From: VAZQ01 sp963763365
GTDB taxonomy: Bacteria > Pseudomonadota > Alphaproteobacteria > Rhizobiales > Xanthobacteraceae
DNA: 64,000 bases
Direction: 5' to 3'
Assembly (NCBI GenBank): GCA_963763365.1
Contig: CAVXOE010000020.1
Coordinates: 1 to 64,000, forward strand
Shown: positions 24,789-33,231 of the stretch, one piece after another
Position numbering within the stretch: position 1 is the stretch's first letter
Layout: the number at the start of each line of letters is the position of its first letter
Made by a program: the position numbers and the translations under genes
The notes under the pieces: generated by a model
The model's database searches: none
What the model was told of the DNA's origin: nothing
Seen by the model: only the letters and a program-made list of their open reading frames with translations

Positions 24789-26162
24789 ATGGCCAGCGTC
24801 ACAACCGCCGCCAGCAGCCGCGGATCGGCCGACGATATCGTCGCGCGACTGGAGCGCCTGCCGGTCTCCTGGTGGCAGGTGAAGGCGCGCATCATCGTCG
24901 GCGTTGCGACCTTCTTCGATGCGTTCGATGCGCTGGCGATCGCCACGATCCTGCCGGTGATCGTGCCGCTCTGGAAACTGACCCCTCCGCAGATCGGCTT
25001 CATGATCTCGGCCGGCTTTGTCGGCCAGTTCATCGGTGCGCTGTTGTTCGGCTGGATCGCGGAGCGCTACGGGCGGATGACCGCGATGATCTGGTCGATC
25101 GCGTTGTTCGCCGTGATGAGCCTCGTGTGCGCCTTCGCCTGGGACTACAACTCGCTGCTGGTCTTCCGCACCATCCAGGGCATTGGGCTTGGCGGCGAGG
25201 TGCCGGTCGCTGCCGTGTTCATCAGCGAGCTTGCAAAAGCGAAAGGCCGCGGCCGTTTCGTCCTGCTCTACGAGTTGGTCTTTCCGATCGGCCTCACCGG
25301 GGCAAGCCTCATCGCGCTCTGGGTCGTGCCGGCGTTCGGCTGGCAATGGATGTTCGTCATCGGCGCACTGCCGGCGTTCCTCGCCCTGGTGTTGCGAAGC
25401 TTGCTGCCGGAATCGCCGCGCTGGCTCTCGGTGCGCGGCCGTGCGGCCGAGGCGGAAGCCGCCATGACGGTGATCGAGAACGAGACGCAGAAAGCGACCG
25501 GCCAGCCGTTGCCACCACCGCAACCGGTCGTGGCGACGCTCGACAAGCCCGCCTCGTGGGCCGATCTGTTCGGCCCGATCTATTTGCGTCGGACGCTGGT
25601 CGTGTGGGTGATCTGGTTTGCCGCGTATTTCGTGAACTATGGGCTCTCGATCTGGATGCCGACCCTGTACCGGACCCTGTTCAAGCTGCCGCTCGACGTA
25701 TCGTTGCGTTACGGCCTGATCACGCAGGCGGTCGGGCTCCTCGGCACGCTGATCTGCGCACTCGCTATCGATCATGTCGGGCGGCGCTTATGGTTCGCCC
25801 TGGCGTTCGCCGGCGCAGCGATCGCACTGATGTCGCTTGCCTCGTTTGCAACACCGACCGCCGAGCAGGTGCTGACCTGCGTCACCATCGCGTATTTCTT
25901 CGTCAGCTCGATCAATATCGGCGTTTATCTCTACACGCCGGAACTCTATCCGACACGCGCGCGCGCGATCGCGGTCGGAACAGCCACCGCCTGGCTGCAA
26001 TTCGCATCCATCATCGGGCCGAGTATCGTGGGCATGATGATCGCGGGCGGCTTGCCGTCGGTGTTCATGCTGTTCGGTTCGGTCGCGGCGCTCGCGGCCG
26101 TCATCACCGCCGTGTTCGCGGTCGAAACCAAAGGGCGCGTCCTGGAGGAAGCCTCGCCATAG
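24789..26162 (+). CDS. MFS transporter, aromatic-acid:H+ symporter type
   Basis: 457 residues from the ATG at 24789, which has GGGGAGGA just upstream; the longer frame starting in the previous gene is spurious. Twelve membrane segments. Typical family marks: FFDAFDALAIATILPVI in helix 1, the GWIAERYGRM loop 2-3 motif, the R-x-x-Q-G-I-G-L-G-G-E pattern (FRTIQGIGLGGEVPVA), PESPRWL after helix 6, and LYPTRARA in the second half. Linked to the decarboxylase gene, so it probably imports its aromatic acid substrate. Confidence 0.92.
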   Translation: MASVTTAASSRGSADDIVARLERLPVSWWQVKARIIVGVATFFDAFDALAIATILPVIVPLWKLTPPQIGFMISAGFVGQFIGALLFGWIAERYGRMTAMIWSIALFAVMSLVCAFAWDYNSLLVFRTIQGIGLGGEVPVAAVFISELAKAKGRGRFVLLYELVFPIGLTGASLIALWVVPAFGWQWMFVIGALPAFLALVLRSLLPESPRWLSVRGRAAEAEAAMTVIENETQKATGQPLPPPQPVVATLDKPASWADLFGPIYLRRTLVVWVIWFAAYFVNYGLSIWMPTLYRTLFKLPLDVSLRYGLITQAVGLLGTLICALAIDHVGRRLWFALAFAGAAIALMSLASFATPTAEQVLTCVTIAYFFVSSINIGVYLYTPELYPTRARAIAVGTATAWLQFASIIGPSIVGMMIAGGLPSVFMLFGSVAALAAVITAVFAVETKGRVLEEASP

Positions 26163-26298
26163 GCACGATCGCGACGCCGGGCGCGTCGACGCGGCGCGCA
26201 CGTTTGCGGTGCGCCAATTCGGCACTTGCAAAGGCTGCAACAGCCTAGCACGCTACCAAGAAAGCGAAAAAAATTCAGCCATCACCTGGAGGACGCCC

Positions 26299-27300
26299 AT
26301 GCGCGCAATGAAACTCTTGCTGTCCGGCCTCACCGTCGCGGTCCTTGGCACCGTCGCGGCGCAGGCGGAGCCGATCAAGATCCGCAATTCGTGGGTGGCT
26401 CCGGTCACCAACTGGGCGTCGATCCTCTCGGAGAAGAAGGACCTCGCGAAGCACTGGGGCAAATCCTACGTCATGGAGCCGGTCCGCTATCCCGGCACGC
26501 CCCCGATGATCACCGCGCTCGCCAACAACGAACTGGAAATTTCCAACCTTGCCTATTCGACGCTCGGCATCGCGATCCAGAACGCGGGCCTCGACGACAT
26601 GCGCATCATCGCGGATGAATTCCGCGACGGCGTCGAGGGCTATTACTCGCAGGAGTACATGGTTCTGAAGGACGGCCCCATCCAGAAGGTCCAGGACCTC
26701 AAGGGCAAGGCGGTGATGACCAACGCGGCCGGCAGCGCGGTCGATGTCGCGATGCGGGCGATGCTGCGCAAGTTCGGGCTCGAGGACAAGCGCGACTACA
26801 CCATCATCGAGGCCCCGTTCCCGACCATGCGCGCCATGCTGGCCGAGAAGAAGGTCGACATGATCCCGGCGGTGCTGCCGTTCGCGTACGACCCCGAACT
26901 GCGCAAGATCGGGCGAACGCTCTTTGTCCAACGGGATGCAATTGGCGTCACCGACATGATCGTATGGGCCGCGCGCAAGCCATTCCTCGACAAGAACCGC
27001 GCCGCCATGGTCGACTTCATGGAGGACACGCTGCGGATCACACGCTGGTATACCGACCCGGCGAACCACAAGGAGGCGATGGAGATCGCCGGCCGCGTCA
27101 CCAAGCAGCCGCCGGAGCGCTTCGACTGGCTGTTCACCAAGCGCGACACCTACCACGATCCGAACATGCTGCCCGACCTCGTGGCGCTGCAGAAGAACGT
27201 CGACATGACGAAGGACATGGGCTTCATCCGCGGAAACCTCGACGTGAAGAAATACACCGATCTCAGCATCGTCGAAGAGGCCGCGAAGCGGCTGAAGTAA
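26299..27300 (+). CDS. ABC transporter substrate-binding protein, NMT1/SsuA type
   Basis: 333 residues from the ATG at 26299 (CTGGAGG upstream); signal peptide MKLLLSGLTVAVLGTVAAQAE. The body EPIKIRNSWVAPVTNW...LANNELEISNLAYSTLGIAIQNAG with KDLKGKAVMTNAAGSAVDVAMRAML-like hinge (VQDLKGKAVMTNAAGSAVDV) is a periplasmic two-lobe binder of the nitrate/sulfonate/taurine class. It follows the MFS gene. No cognate ABC genes adjoin it; the SsuBC-type transporter at 29.8-32.2 kb lacks its own binding protein and is the obvious candidate partner. Confidence 0.9.
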   Translation: MRAMKLLLSGLTVAVLGTVAAQAEPIKIRNSWVAPVTNWASILSEKKDLAKHWGKSYVMEPVRYPGTPPMITALANNELEISNLAYSTLGIAIQNAGLDDMRIIADEFRDGVEGYYSQEYMVLKDGPIQKVQDLKGKAVMTNAAGSAVDVAMRAMLRKFGLEDKRDYTIIEAPFPTMRAMLAEKKVDMIPAVLPFAYDPELRKIGRTLFVQRDAIGVTDMIVWAARKPFLDKNRAAMVDFMEDTLRITRWYTDPANHKEAMEIAGRVTKQPPERFDWLFTKRDTYHDPNMLPDLVALQKNVDMTKDMGFIRGNLDVKKYTDLSIVEEAAKRLK

Positions 27301-27320
27301 CGCGAGAACAACCGACGACC

Positions 27321-27362
27321 GTCATCCTGAGGTGGCCGAGCTACGCTCGGGCACCTCAGGGT
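27321..27362. repeat. Short hairpin repeat between convergent genes (R2-like)
   Basis: TCATCCTGAGGTGGCCGAGC / GCTCGGGCACCTCAGGGTG pair over about 17 bp with a short TACG-type loop. It lies between the stop codons of the converging binding-protein and Rieske genes and may terminate both. Confidence 0.7.
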
Positions 27363-27393
27363 GCGCGACGATGACTGCATCTCGATGGGCGCG

Positions 27394-28494
27394 CTATTGC
27401 GTTCGTTCGCCGTCGATCAGCTTTTGCAGGATGCGCTTGTAGCGGACCGGCCCCACGTCAATGGCGAGGATAACCGGGTCGACCGGCGTCACGGCCTCGT
27501 CGATGATGCGCTGCTGCGCTTCGATGACCGGCGCGTCCTGCTCCTCGAACGCGAAGCGGCGCATGGTCGAAATCTTGTCCTGAAGCTGCGCGTTCACCTT
27601 GTCGTCGGGCGTCTTCACGTTGAAGCGCACGGCGGTGAAGAAGTAGTGCGTGGTGTTGTCGGTCTCCGGCGTCAGCATGTGGATGGCGTGATAGCCGGTG
27701 CCGCTATCGGGAACGGCCCCGATCGCGCAGGTGCCGGTGAGGAGGTGCAGATTGCTCGGTGGCATCCAGCGCATGCGGGTGAATTTGTCGACCCGGCCGG
27801 GGTCCGACGGCCAGAACTGCGCGAACATGCCGGGCGCGATGACGTTGGTAGCATAGCGGCTGACGACGATGTCCTCGCCTTCCTGATCGACGGCGATGTC
27901 GGACTCGACCGTGTCGGCGTTGCCGAGGATGCCCTCGTGCAGGTAGCTGGTGTGGCTGAGGTCCAGCAGGTTGTCGATGATCAGCTCGTAGTTGGCCTTG
28001 ATGGTGAGGCGGTCGCGTTTGGTCGCATGCATCTCCGGCACGTTGTCCAGCACGCTGAAGTCCGGCACCTTCGACGGGTCGGCCGGCTGGTCGCCCATCC
28101 AGATCCAGATCGCCTTGTGCTTCTCGGTCGTCGGATAGCTGCGCACGTGGGCGCGCGGCGGAATGTTCTTCGTGCCGTGCGGGTTGAGCACGCACGCGCC
28201 GGAGGAATCGAATTCCAGTCCGTGGTAGGGACACTGCACGCAATCGCCCTTGACGATCTTGCCCATGTGCAGGGGCGCGAAACGATGCGGACAGCGATCT
28301 TCCAGCGCCGCCACGTTGCCGTCCGGCTTGCGATAAAGCACGACCGGCTCGTGCATGATCTTGCGCGGAAGAAGCTGGCCATCCACGAGGTCATCCGACC
28401 ACGCGGCGACGTACCACGCGTTGCGCAGATAGGTCCCGCTCACCATCTTTTTCTTGCTTTCGGTGAGGCCGGTATCGCGCACAGTGACGTTCAT
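27394..28494 (-). CDS. Rieske non-haem iron oxygenase, alpha subunit (vanillate O-demethylase-like)
   Basis: 366 residues from the ATG at 28494 (GGAGGG upstream). Rieske [2Fe-2S] ligands are C68-x-H70 (CPHRFAPLH) and C88-x2-H91 (CPYHGLEF). The mononuclear iron site is D-L-S-H181-T-S-Y-L-H186. The length and LLDLSHTSYLHEG place it with the VanA/phthalate-type monocomponent oxygenases that demethylate or hydroxylate aromatic acids. No dedicated reductase gene is adjacent, so electrons must come from elsewhere. It is divergent from a Bug receptor gene. Confidence 0.92.
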   Translation of the reverse strand: MNVTVRDTGLTESKKKMVSGTYLRNAWYVAAWSDDLVDGQLLPRKIMHEPVVLYRKPDGNVAALEDRCPHRFAPLHMGKIVKGDCVQCPYHGLEFDSSGACVLNPHGTKNIPPRAHVRSYPTTEKHKAIWIWMGDQPADPSKVPDFSVLDNVPEMHATKRDRLTIKANYELIIDNLLDLSHTSYLHEGILGNADTVESDIAVDQEGEDIVVSRYATNVIAPGMFAQFWPSDPGRVDKFTRMRWMPPSNLHLLTGTCAIGAVPDSGTGYHAIHMLTPETDNTTHYFFTAVRFNVKTPDDKVNAQLQDKISTMRRFAFEEQDAPVIEAQQRIIDEAVTPVDPVILAIDVGPVRYKRILQKLIDGERTQ

Positions 28495-28757
28495 CGCGTG
28501 CCCTCCGCTTGCAACGGCCGGCGTTTCGACGGGCATCGCCTCGCCCTCGAACCATCGCCGGCAACGCGATGAATTATCTTTCGCCGCATCCTCGCCGGTC
28601 AAGCCATCCGCGACACAACTCTCTGTTGGGCGCGGCATTGTCGCGCTGACATCCGGCCTCCGCTTGACTGGCTGAAGGACTGTGAAACGATGCCTTGCCG
28701 GATCGTTGGCTGCCTGGAAGCCTGGTTGCTCCGCGGCCAAACAGGGGAGCGTTCCAG

Positions 28758-29792
28758 ATGCCTGTTTTGCGCTGCGCGACTTCGTCGAACGACGAGGCCG
28801 CGATGACGATCCGTCGGTCGGCTCCATCGAGAATCCGGATCGGCTGGCTCGCGGCCGGGATTGGCCTGATGCTGATCGTCGGCGCCGCCGCGCAGGACTA
28901 CCCGTCGCGGCCGGTCCGCTGGGTGGTAGGCTTTCCGCCGGGCGGCTCGACCGACGTCATTGCCCGGATTTTAAGCGCCTGGATGCAGGAACGGCTCGGC
29001 CAGCCCGTACTGGTCGAGAACAAGCCGGGCGCCGGCAGCAATATCGGCACCGAGTTCGTGGTGAATTCTCCGCCTGATGGCTACACGCTGATTTCGGTCA
29101 CCTCCGCCAACGCGATCAATACCACGGTGAACAGACGATCGCTGTCGTTCGACCTGCTCAAGCAGCTTGCACCGGTCGCAGGCTCGGCGCTGGGACCGAG
29201 CGTCATGGTGGTGAACCCGTCGGTGCCGGTGAACAGCGTCGCCGAGTTCATCGCCTACGCCAAGGCCAACCCGGGCAAGGTCAACATGGGATCGGCCGGC
29301 GTCGCGACGACGAGCCACATGGCGGGCGAACTTTTCAAGGCGATGGCAGGCGTCGACCTCGTGCATGTGCCCTATCGCGGCTCGGCTCCTGCGCTCAACG
29401 ATCTGGTCGGCGGCCAGGTCCAGGTGATGTTCGACGCCATGGTCAGCACCTTGCCGCTCATCCAATCCGGCAAGATTCGCGCGCTGGCGGTGACCACGGC
29501 GGCCAAATCCGAAACGCTGCCGAACCTGCCGACCATCGCCGAGACCGTGCCGGGCTACGAGGCCGTGATCTGGTACGGAGTGGGCGTGCCGGCCGGTACG
29601 TCGCCCGACGTCATCCGCAGGCTCAACCGTGAATTCAACGCCGCGCTGACCTCGCCGGCGATCAAGGCGCGGCTGGTCGATCTCGGCTCGACGCCGATCG
29701 TCGGCAGCCCGGAGGATTTCTGGGCCTTCGCCAAATCCGAGATCGAGAAATGGGAGCGGGTGATCAAGCTGTCGGGCACGAAGGTGGATTAG
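28758..29792 (+). CDS. Tripartite tricarboxylate transporter (Bug) substrate-binding protein
   Basis: 344 residues from the ATG at 28758 (GGGGAG 8 nt upstream); an ATG at 28803 (MTIRRSAP) is a possible alternative. The hydrophobic segment IGWLAAGIGLMLIVGAAAQ is the export signal. Family motifs: YPSRPVRWVVGFPPGGSTD, VLVENKPGAGSNIGTEFV, LVHVPYRGSAPALNDLVGGQV and GVGVPAGTSPDVI. It binds a carboxylate in the periplasm. It is remote from tctAB (45 kb) and stands alone, divergent from the Rieske gene. Confidence 0.92.
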   Translation: MPVLRCATSSNDEAAMTIRRSAPSRIRIGWLAAGIGLMLIVGAAAQDYPSRPVRWVVGFPPGGSTDVIARILSAWMQERLGQPVLVENKPGAGSNIGTEFVVNSPPDGYTLISVTSANAINTTVNRRSLSFDLLKQLAPVAGSALGPSVMVVNPSVPVNSVAEFIAYAKANPGKVNMGSAGVATTSHMAGELFKAMAGVDLVHVPYRGSAPALNDLVGGQVQVMFDAMVSTLPLIQSGKIRALAVTTAAKSETLPNLPTIAETVPGYEAVIWYGVGVPAGTSPDVIRRLNREFNAALTSPAIKARLVDLGSTPIVGSPEDFWAFAKSEIEKWERVIKLSGTKVD

Positions 29793-29813
29793 CACGGATC
29801 ATGGCGGCCCCAA

Positions 29814-30663
29814 TCACACGGTGCTCGGCGCCAGCGCTTCCTGGTGCCAGAGCAGCAGGCGCCGGCGCACGATCGCCATGCCCTTGACCAGCACGTAGCC
29901 GATCACCGCGATCTCGACGATGCCGGCGAAGACGCCGCGCGAGTCCGCAAAGCGCGACGACGTCATCATGGCGCCGCCCAGCCCATAGCCGCCCATCAGC
30001 ATCTCGCACACGATCCCGACGATCAGCGCGATCGGCAACGCCACCTGCAATCCGGTGATGATCTGCGGCAACGAGGCGGGCAGTGAAATCTGCCAGAGAA
30101 GCTCGCGTTCGTTCGCCCCCATGTTGCGCGCCGACCAGAGCAGTTCGCGCTCGACCCCGCGGATGCCGATGATGGTCGCGGTCACCACCGGGAAGATCGC
30201 CTCGAACGCCACCATGGAGATCTTCGACGTGTCGTAGACGCCGAGCCACAGCATCACCACCGGCAGGAACGCGATCTTCGGCATCGGAAAGCCGACCGAG
30301 ATGATCGGGTCGAAGAACCAGTGCACAAAGCCACGGCGCGAAATCGCCATGCCCGAGCAGAATGCCGCCGACCGCCGCGATCAGGAAGCCGGCGAGCGCG
30401 CGATAGACCGTCAGGCCGGTGTTCAGCAGCAATTCACCGGAGAGAAGATCAGACCAAATCCGCTCCAGCACGGCGCTGAGCTTGGGCAGCATGAACGGCG
30501 TCACTGCGCCCGAGCGTGCCGCCATTTCCCAGGCAACCGCGAGCAGCAGGATCGAGAAGATGTGCGCAAAGCCCCACGCCAGCATGCGGACGATACGGCG
30601 CGCCGCCGGCCCGGTTGACGCGGCCGCAAGTCCTTCCGACGGTGCGCGCGCTATTCCTGCCAT
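29814..30663 (-). pseudogene. ABC transporter permease, SsuC/TauC type (frameshifted)
   Basis: Reading to the CCC run at 30352-30354 gives the N-terminal half (LAWGFAHIFSILLLAVAWEM...AAVGGILLG); the second half continues in another frame as MAISRRGFVHWFFDP...MPKIAFLPVVMLWLG with the EAA-type loop NMGANERELLWQISLPASLPQI. Removing one base gives a normal 282-residue permease. It is the last gene of the ATPase-permease-permease unit and overlaps the previous permease. Sequencing error is the likely reason. Confidence 0.88.
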
Positions 30664-31391
30664 CGCAGCATCCGTTGCATCACGACGAGATAGCCGCGGT
30701 CGGCTGCGAAGCCCAGGAATGCGACGGTGAGCACGACCGCGAACATCGCGTCATAGCTGCCGTTGGCGCCCAGGAAGCCGATGAGATAGCCGAGACCCGA
30801 CTGCGCCACGATCAGTTCCGAGGTGACCAGCAGGATGAACGACAGCGCGAGCGCGGTGCGGATGCCGTTGAGCAGTTCCGGCATCGCGCTCGGCACCACC
30901 ACGTCCCACAGCATGCGCAGGCGGTTCGCCCCCATGCTGCGCGCCGACCAGACCAGCACCTGCTCGCTCGAGCGCGCGCCGTTGTAGGCACCGATGGTGA
31001 CCGGCAGCATGCAGCCGAGGAAGATCAGCAGAATCTTCGAGCCGTTGCCGAAGCCGAGCCACAGCACCGTCACCGGGATCAGCGCGGACTTCGGCATCGG
31101 ATAGAACATCTCGACCAGCGGGCTCAGCAGCACGTTCACCGGCTTCCACCACGCCATGAAGATGCCGAGCGCGGCGCCGACCACGATCGCGAGCGACAGC
31201 CCGGCAACGGCGCGCCACAGCGATGCCGCCCCATTGGTGATGAGCTCGCCGCTCTTGAGGAGATCGAGCCACGACATGATCACTTCGCTCAATGGCGGCA
31301 GCGCCAAGGTCGAGACGATGCCGGTGCGCGCGCCGATCTCCCACGCGAGCGCGATGATCACGAGCGGGAGGTATCGCAGCAGCGTTTTCAC
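30651..31391 (-). CDS. ABC transporter permease, SsuC/TauC type
   Basis: 246 residues, binding-protein-dependent transport inner-membrane component. Six spans, starting LLRYLPLVIIALAWEIG; EAA loop SMGANRLRMLWDVVVPSAMPELL and FYPMPKSALIPVTVLWLGFG, the signature of the nitrate/sulfonate/taurine permeases. Its start overlaps the ATPase stop by 4 bp and its end overlaps the next permease by 13 bp. Two permease genes for one ATPase suggest a heterodimeric channel. Confidence 0.93.
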   Translation of the reverse strand: MKTLLRYLPLVIIALAWEIGARTGIVSTLALPPLSEVIMSWLDLLKSGELITNGAASLWRAVAGLSLAIVVGAALGIFMAWWKPVNVLLSPLVEMFYPMPKSALIPVTVLWLGFGNGSKILLIFLGCMLPVTIGAYNGARSSEQVLVWSARSMGANRLRMLWDVVVPSAMPELLNGIRTALALSFILLVTSELIVAQSGLGYLIGFLGANGSYDAMFAVVLTVAFLGFAADRGYLVVMQRMLRWQE

Positions 31392-32179
31392 GACGCGCGG
31401 CCTCCCTGCGCCTTGATCGCCTCGATGCGCACGAGGTTCCAGATCTCGTCGACCTTCTCGACGAAGGCCTTGTTCTTGAAGATATCGGGATCGTTCTTGT
31501 CGAACTTGGTGTCGACCATCGCCTTGATGCGTCCCGGCCGCGCCGACATCACGGCGACGCGGTCGGCGAGATAGACCGCCTCCTGCACGTCGTGAGTGAC
31601 GAAGATCACGGTCTTGGGCGTGCGCTGCCAGATGCCGAGCAGTTCTTCCTGCATCAGGCTCCTTGTCTGCGCATCGAGCGCGCCGAACGGTTCGTCCATC
31701 AGCAGGATCTTCGGATCGAACGCGAGCGTGCGGGCGATCGCGGTGCGCTGCTTCATGCCGCCCGACAGCTGCGACGGGTAGCTGTCCTCGAAACCGTTCA
31801 AGCCGACGAGATCGATGAACGCCTGCGCGCGCTTCTCGCGTTCGTCGCGCGCGAGCCCCATGCGCTCGAGGCCGTAGAGGATGTTGGCGCGCACCGTCTT
31901 CCAGGGAAACAGCGCGAAATGCTGAAAGACGATGCCGCGGTCGGGCCCCGGCGCGCCGGCCGGCTTGCCCTCGATCAGGATGCGGCCCTTCTCGATCGGC
32001 AGGAAACCGCCGAGCAGATAGAGCAGCGTCGACTTGCCGCAGCCCGAGGGACCGAGCAGCGCGAGGAATTCGCGCGGCCGGACGTCGAGCGACACGTCCT
32101 CCAGCGCCAGCACCGGCCGGCCGTTCGGCGGACGGTAGAGGTGATGCACGCCCTCGATGACGATCTGCGGCTCAGTCAT
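31388..32179 (-). CDS. ABC transporter ATP-binding protein, SsuB/TauB type
   Basis: 263 residues. Walker A GPSGCGKST, Q-loop VFQHFALFPW, signature LSGGMKQRTAIART, Walker B ILLMDEPFGALDAQT, H-loop VTHDVQEAVYLADRV. The usual length for sulfonate/nitrate/hydroxymethylpyrimidine-type importers. First transporter gene of the minus-strand unit, about 100 bp after a 2-hydroxyacid dehydrogenase gene and probably in one operon with it, the M24 protein and the amidohydrolase upstream. Confidence 0.93.
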   Translation of the reverse strand: MTEPQIVIEGVHHLYRPPNGRPVLALEDVSLDVRPREFLALLGPSGCGKSTLLYLLGGFLPIEKGRILIEGKPAGAPGPDRGIVFQHFALFPWKTVRANILYGLERMGLARDEREKRAQAFIDLVGLNGFEDSYPSQLSGGMKQRTAIARTLAFDPKILLMDEPFGALDAQTRSLMQEELLGIWQRTPKTVIFVTHDVQEAVYLADRVAVMSARPGRIKAMVDTKFDKNDPDIFKNKAFVEKVDEIWNLVRIEAIKAQGGRAS

Positions 32180-32282
32180 GGTACCGCGGCCCCTCCCCTG
32201 GTCGCGTCCTTATTCTCGCAAGCTAACCGAACGGCAAGCTAACCGAACAGCGGGTGCCATGCACGCGACCTGATGTCCTCTA

Positions 32283-33224
32283 TCAGCGCACCGGCGTCAG
32301 CAGCGGCTTGCCGGCGAAATGCGCGGCGATATTGTCGATCATCAGCTGCCCAATCGCCGTGCGGGTCTCGACGGTCGCGCTGCCCTGGTGCGGCTGCACG
32401 ATCACGTTCGCAAGCGCGAGCAGCTCCGGCGGGACGCGCGGCTCGTGCTCGAATACGTCGAGCGCCGCGTGGCCGAGCCGGCCCTCCGCCAGTGCCTTGA
32501 TTAGCGCGGGCTCGTCGACCACCGTTCCGCGCGCGACGTTGATCAGCGTGCCACTGGGCCCAACCGCATCGATGACGGCGGCCGATACCAGGTGATGCGT
32601 GTCCGGCCCGCCCTTGCAGGCGACCATCAGGTAATCGCTCTGCCGCGCCATCTCGATGAGGTCGGCGACATATTCGTAAGGCGCGTCGGGCTTGCGGCGC
32701 GGCCCGTGGTAGAGGATGCGCATGCGAAATGCCGCCGCGCGGTCGGCGATCGCGCGGCCGATGCCGCCGAGGCCGACGATACCGAGCGTCTTGCCGCCGA
32801 CGCTGCGCCCGAGCGGGATCGGCCCCTTTGTCGCCCACGATCCGTCGCGCACATAGCGGTCGGCAAACAGGATCTGCCGCGCCGACGTCAGCATGAGGCC
32901 GATCGCCAGGTCGGCGCATTCGTCGGTCAGGACATTCGGCGTGTTGGTCACCGGGATGCGGCGCTCGCGCGCCGCCGCCAGGTCGATCAGGTCGGTCCCG
33001 ACACCGAACACGCCGATCACTTCGAGATTGGGCAGCGCCGCGATCAGCGCGCGGCTCGCACCGCGATTGGCCTCGGTGGCGATTGCGCGCACCCGCGACT
33101 TGAGCTCGCCGCTCAAGACGTCCGGTGCGGGCTGCTGAAAATGGTGCGTAACCGCGAAGCGTCTTGCCAGTTCGTCGTTGGTGGCTTGCGGAAACGAGCC
33201 GATGCTCAGTACGTCGATCGTCAT
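32283..33224 (-). CDS. D-2-hydroxyacid dehydrogenase (hydroxypyruvate-reductase-like)
   Basis: 313 residues. NAD(P)-binding LGIVGLGGIGRAIADRA; catalytic Arg in LINVARGTVVDEPAL, Glu in ALDVFEHEPRVP and His in VQPHQGSATVETR (the usual IGSAT is QGSAT). ECADLAIGLMLTSAR is also typical of GhrB/hydroxypyruvate reductases. It probably interconverts a 2-keto acid and D-2-hydroxy acid in the pathway. It starts 7 bp after the M24 gene, indicating co-transcription. Confidence 0.93.
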   Translation of the reverse strand: MTIDVLSIGSFPQATNDELARRFAVTHHFQQPAPDVLSGELKSRVRAIATEANRGASRALIAALPNLEVIGVFGVGTDLIDLAAARERRIPVTNTPNVLTDECADLAIGLMLTSARQILFADRYVRDGSWATKGPIPLGRSVGGKTLGIVGLGGIGRAIADRAAAFRMRILYHGPRRKPDAPYEYVADLIEMARQSDYLMVACKGGPDTHHLVSAAVIDAVGPSGTLINVARGTVVDEPALIKALAEGRLGHAALDVFEHEPRVPPELLALANVIVQPHQGSATVETRTAIGQLMIDNIAAHFAGKPLLTPVR

Positions 33225-33231
33225 GCGGGCA

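Noticed and set aside
24165..26162. A 665-residue MFS protein starting inside the decarboxylase gene
   Set aside because: The first 208 codons are antisense-like reading of another gene; the ATG at 24789 has a strong Shine-Dalgarno and begins the normal MFS N-terminus.
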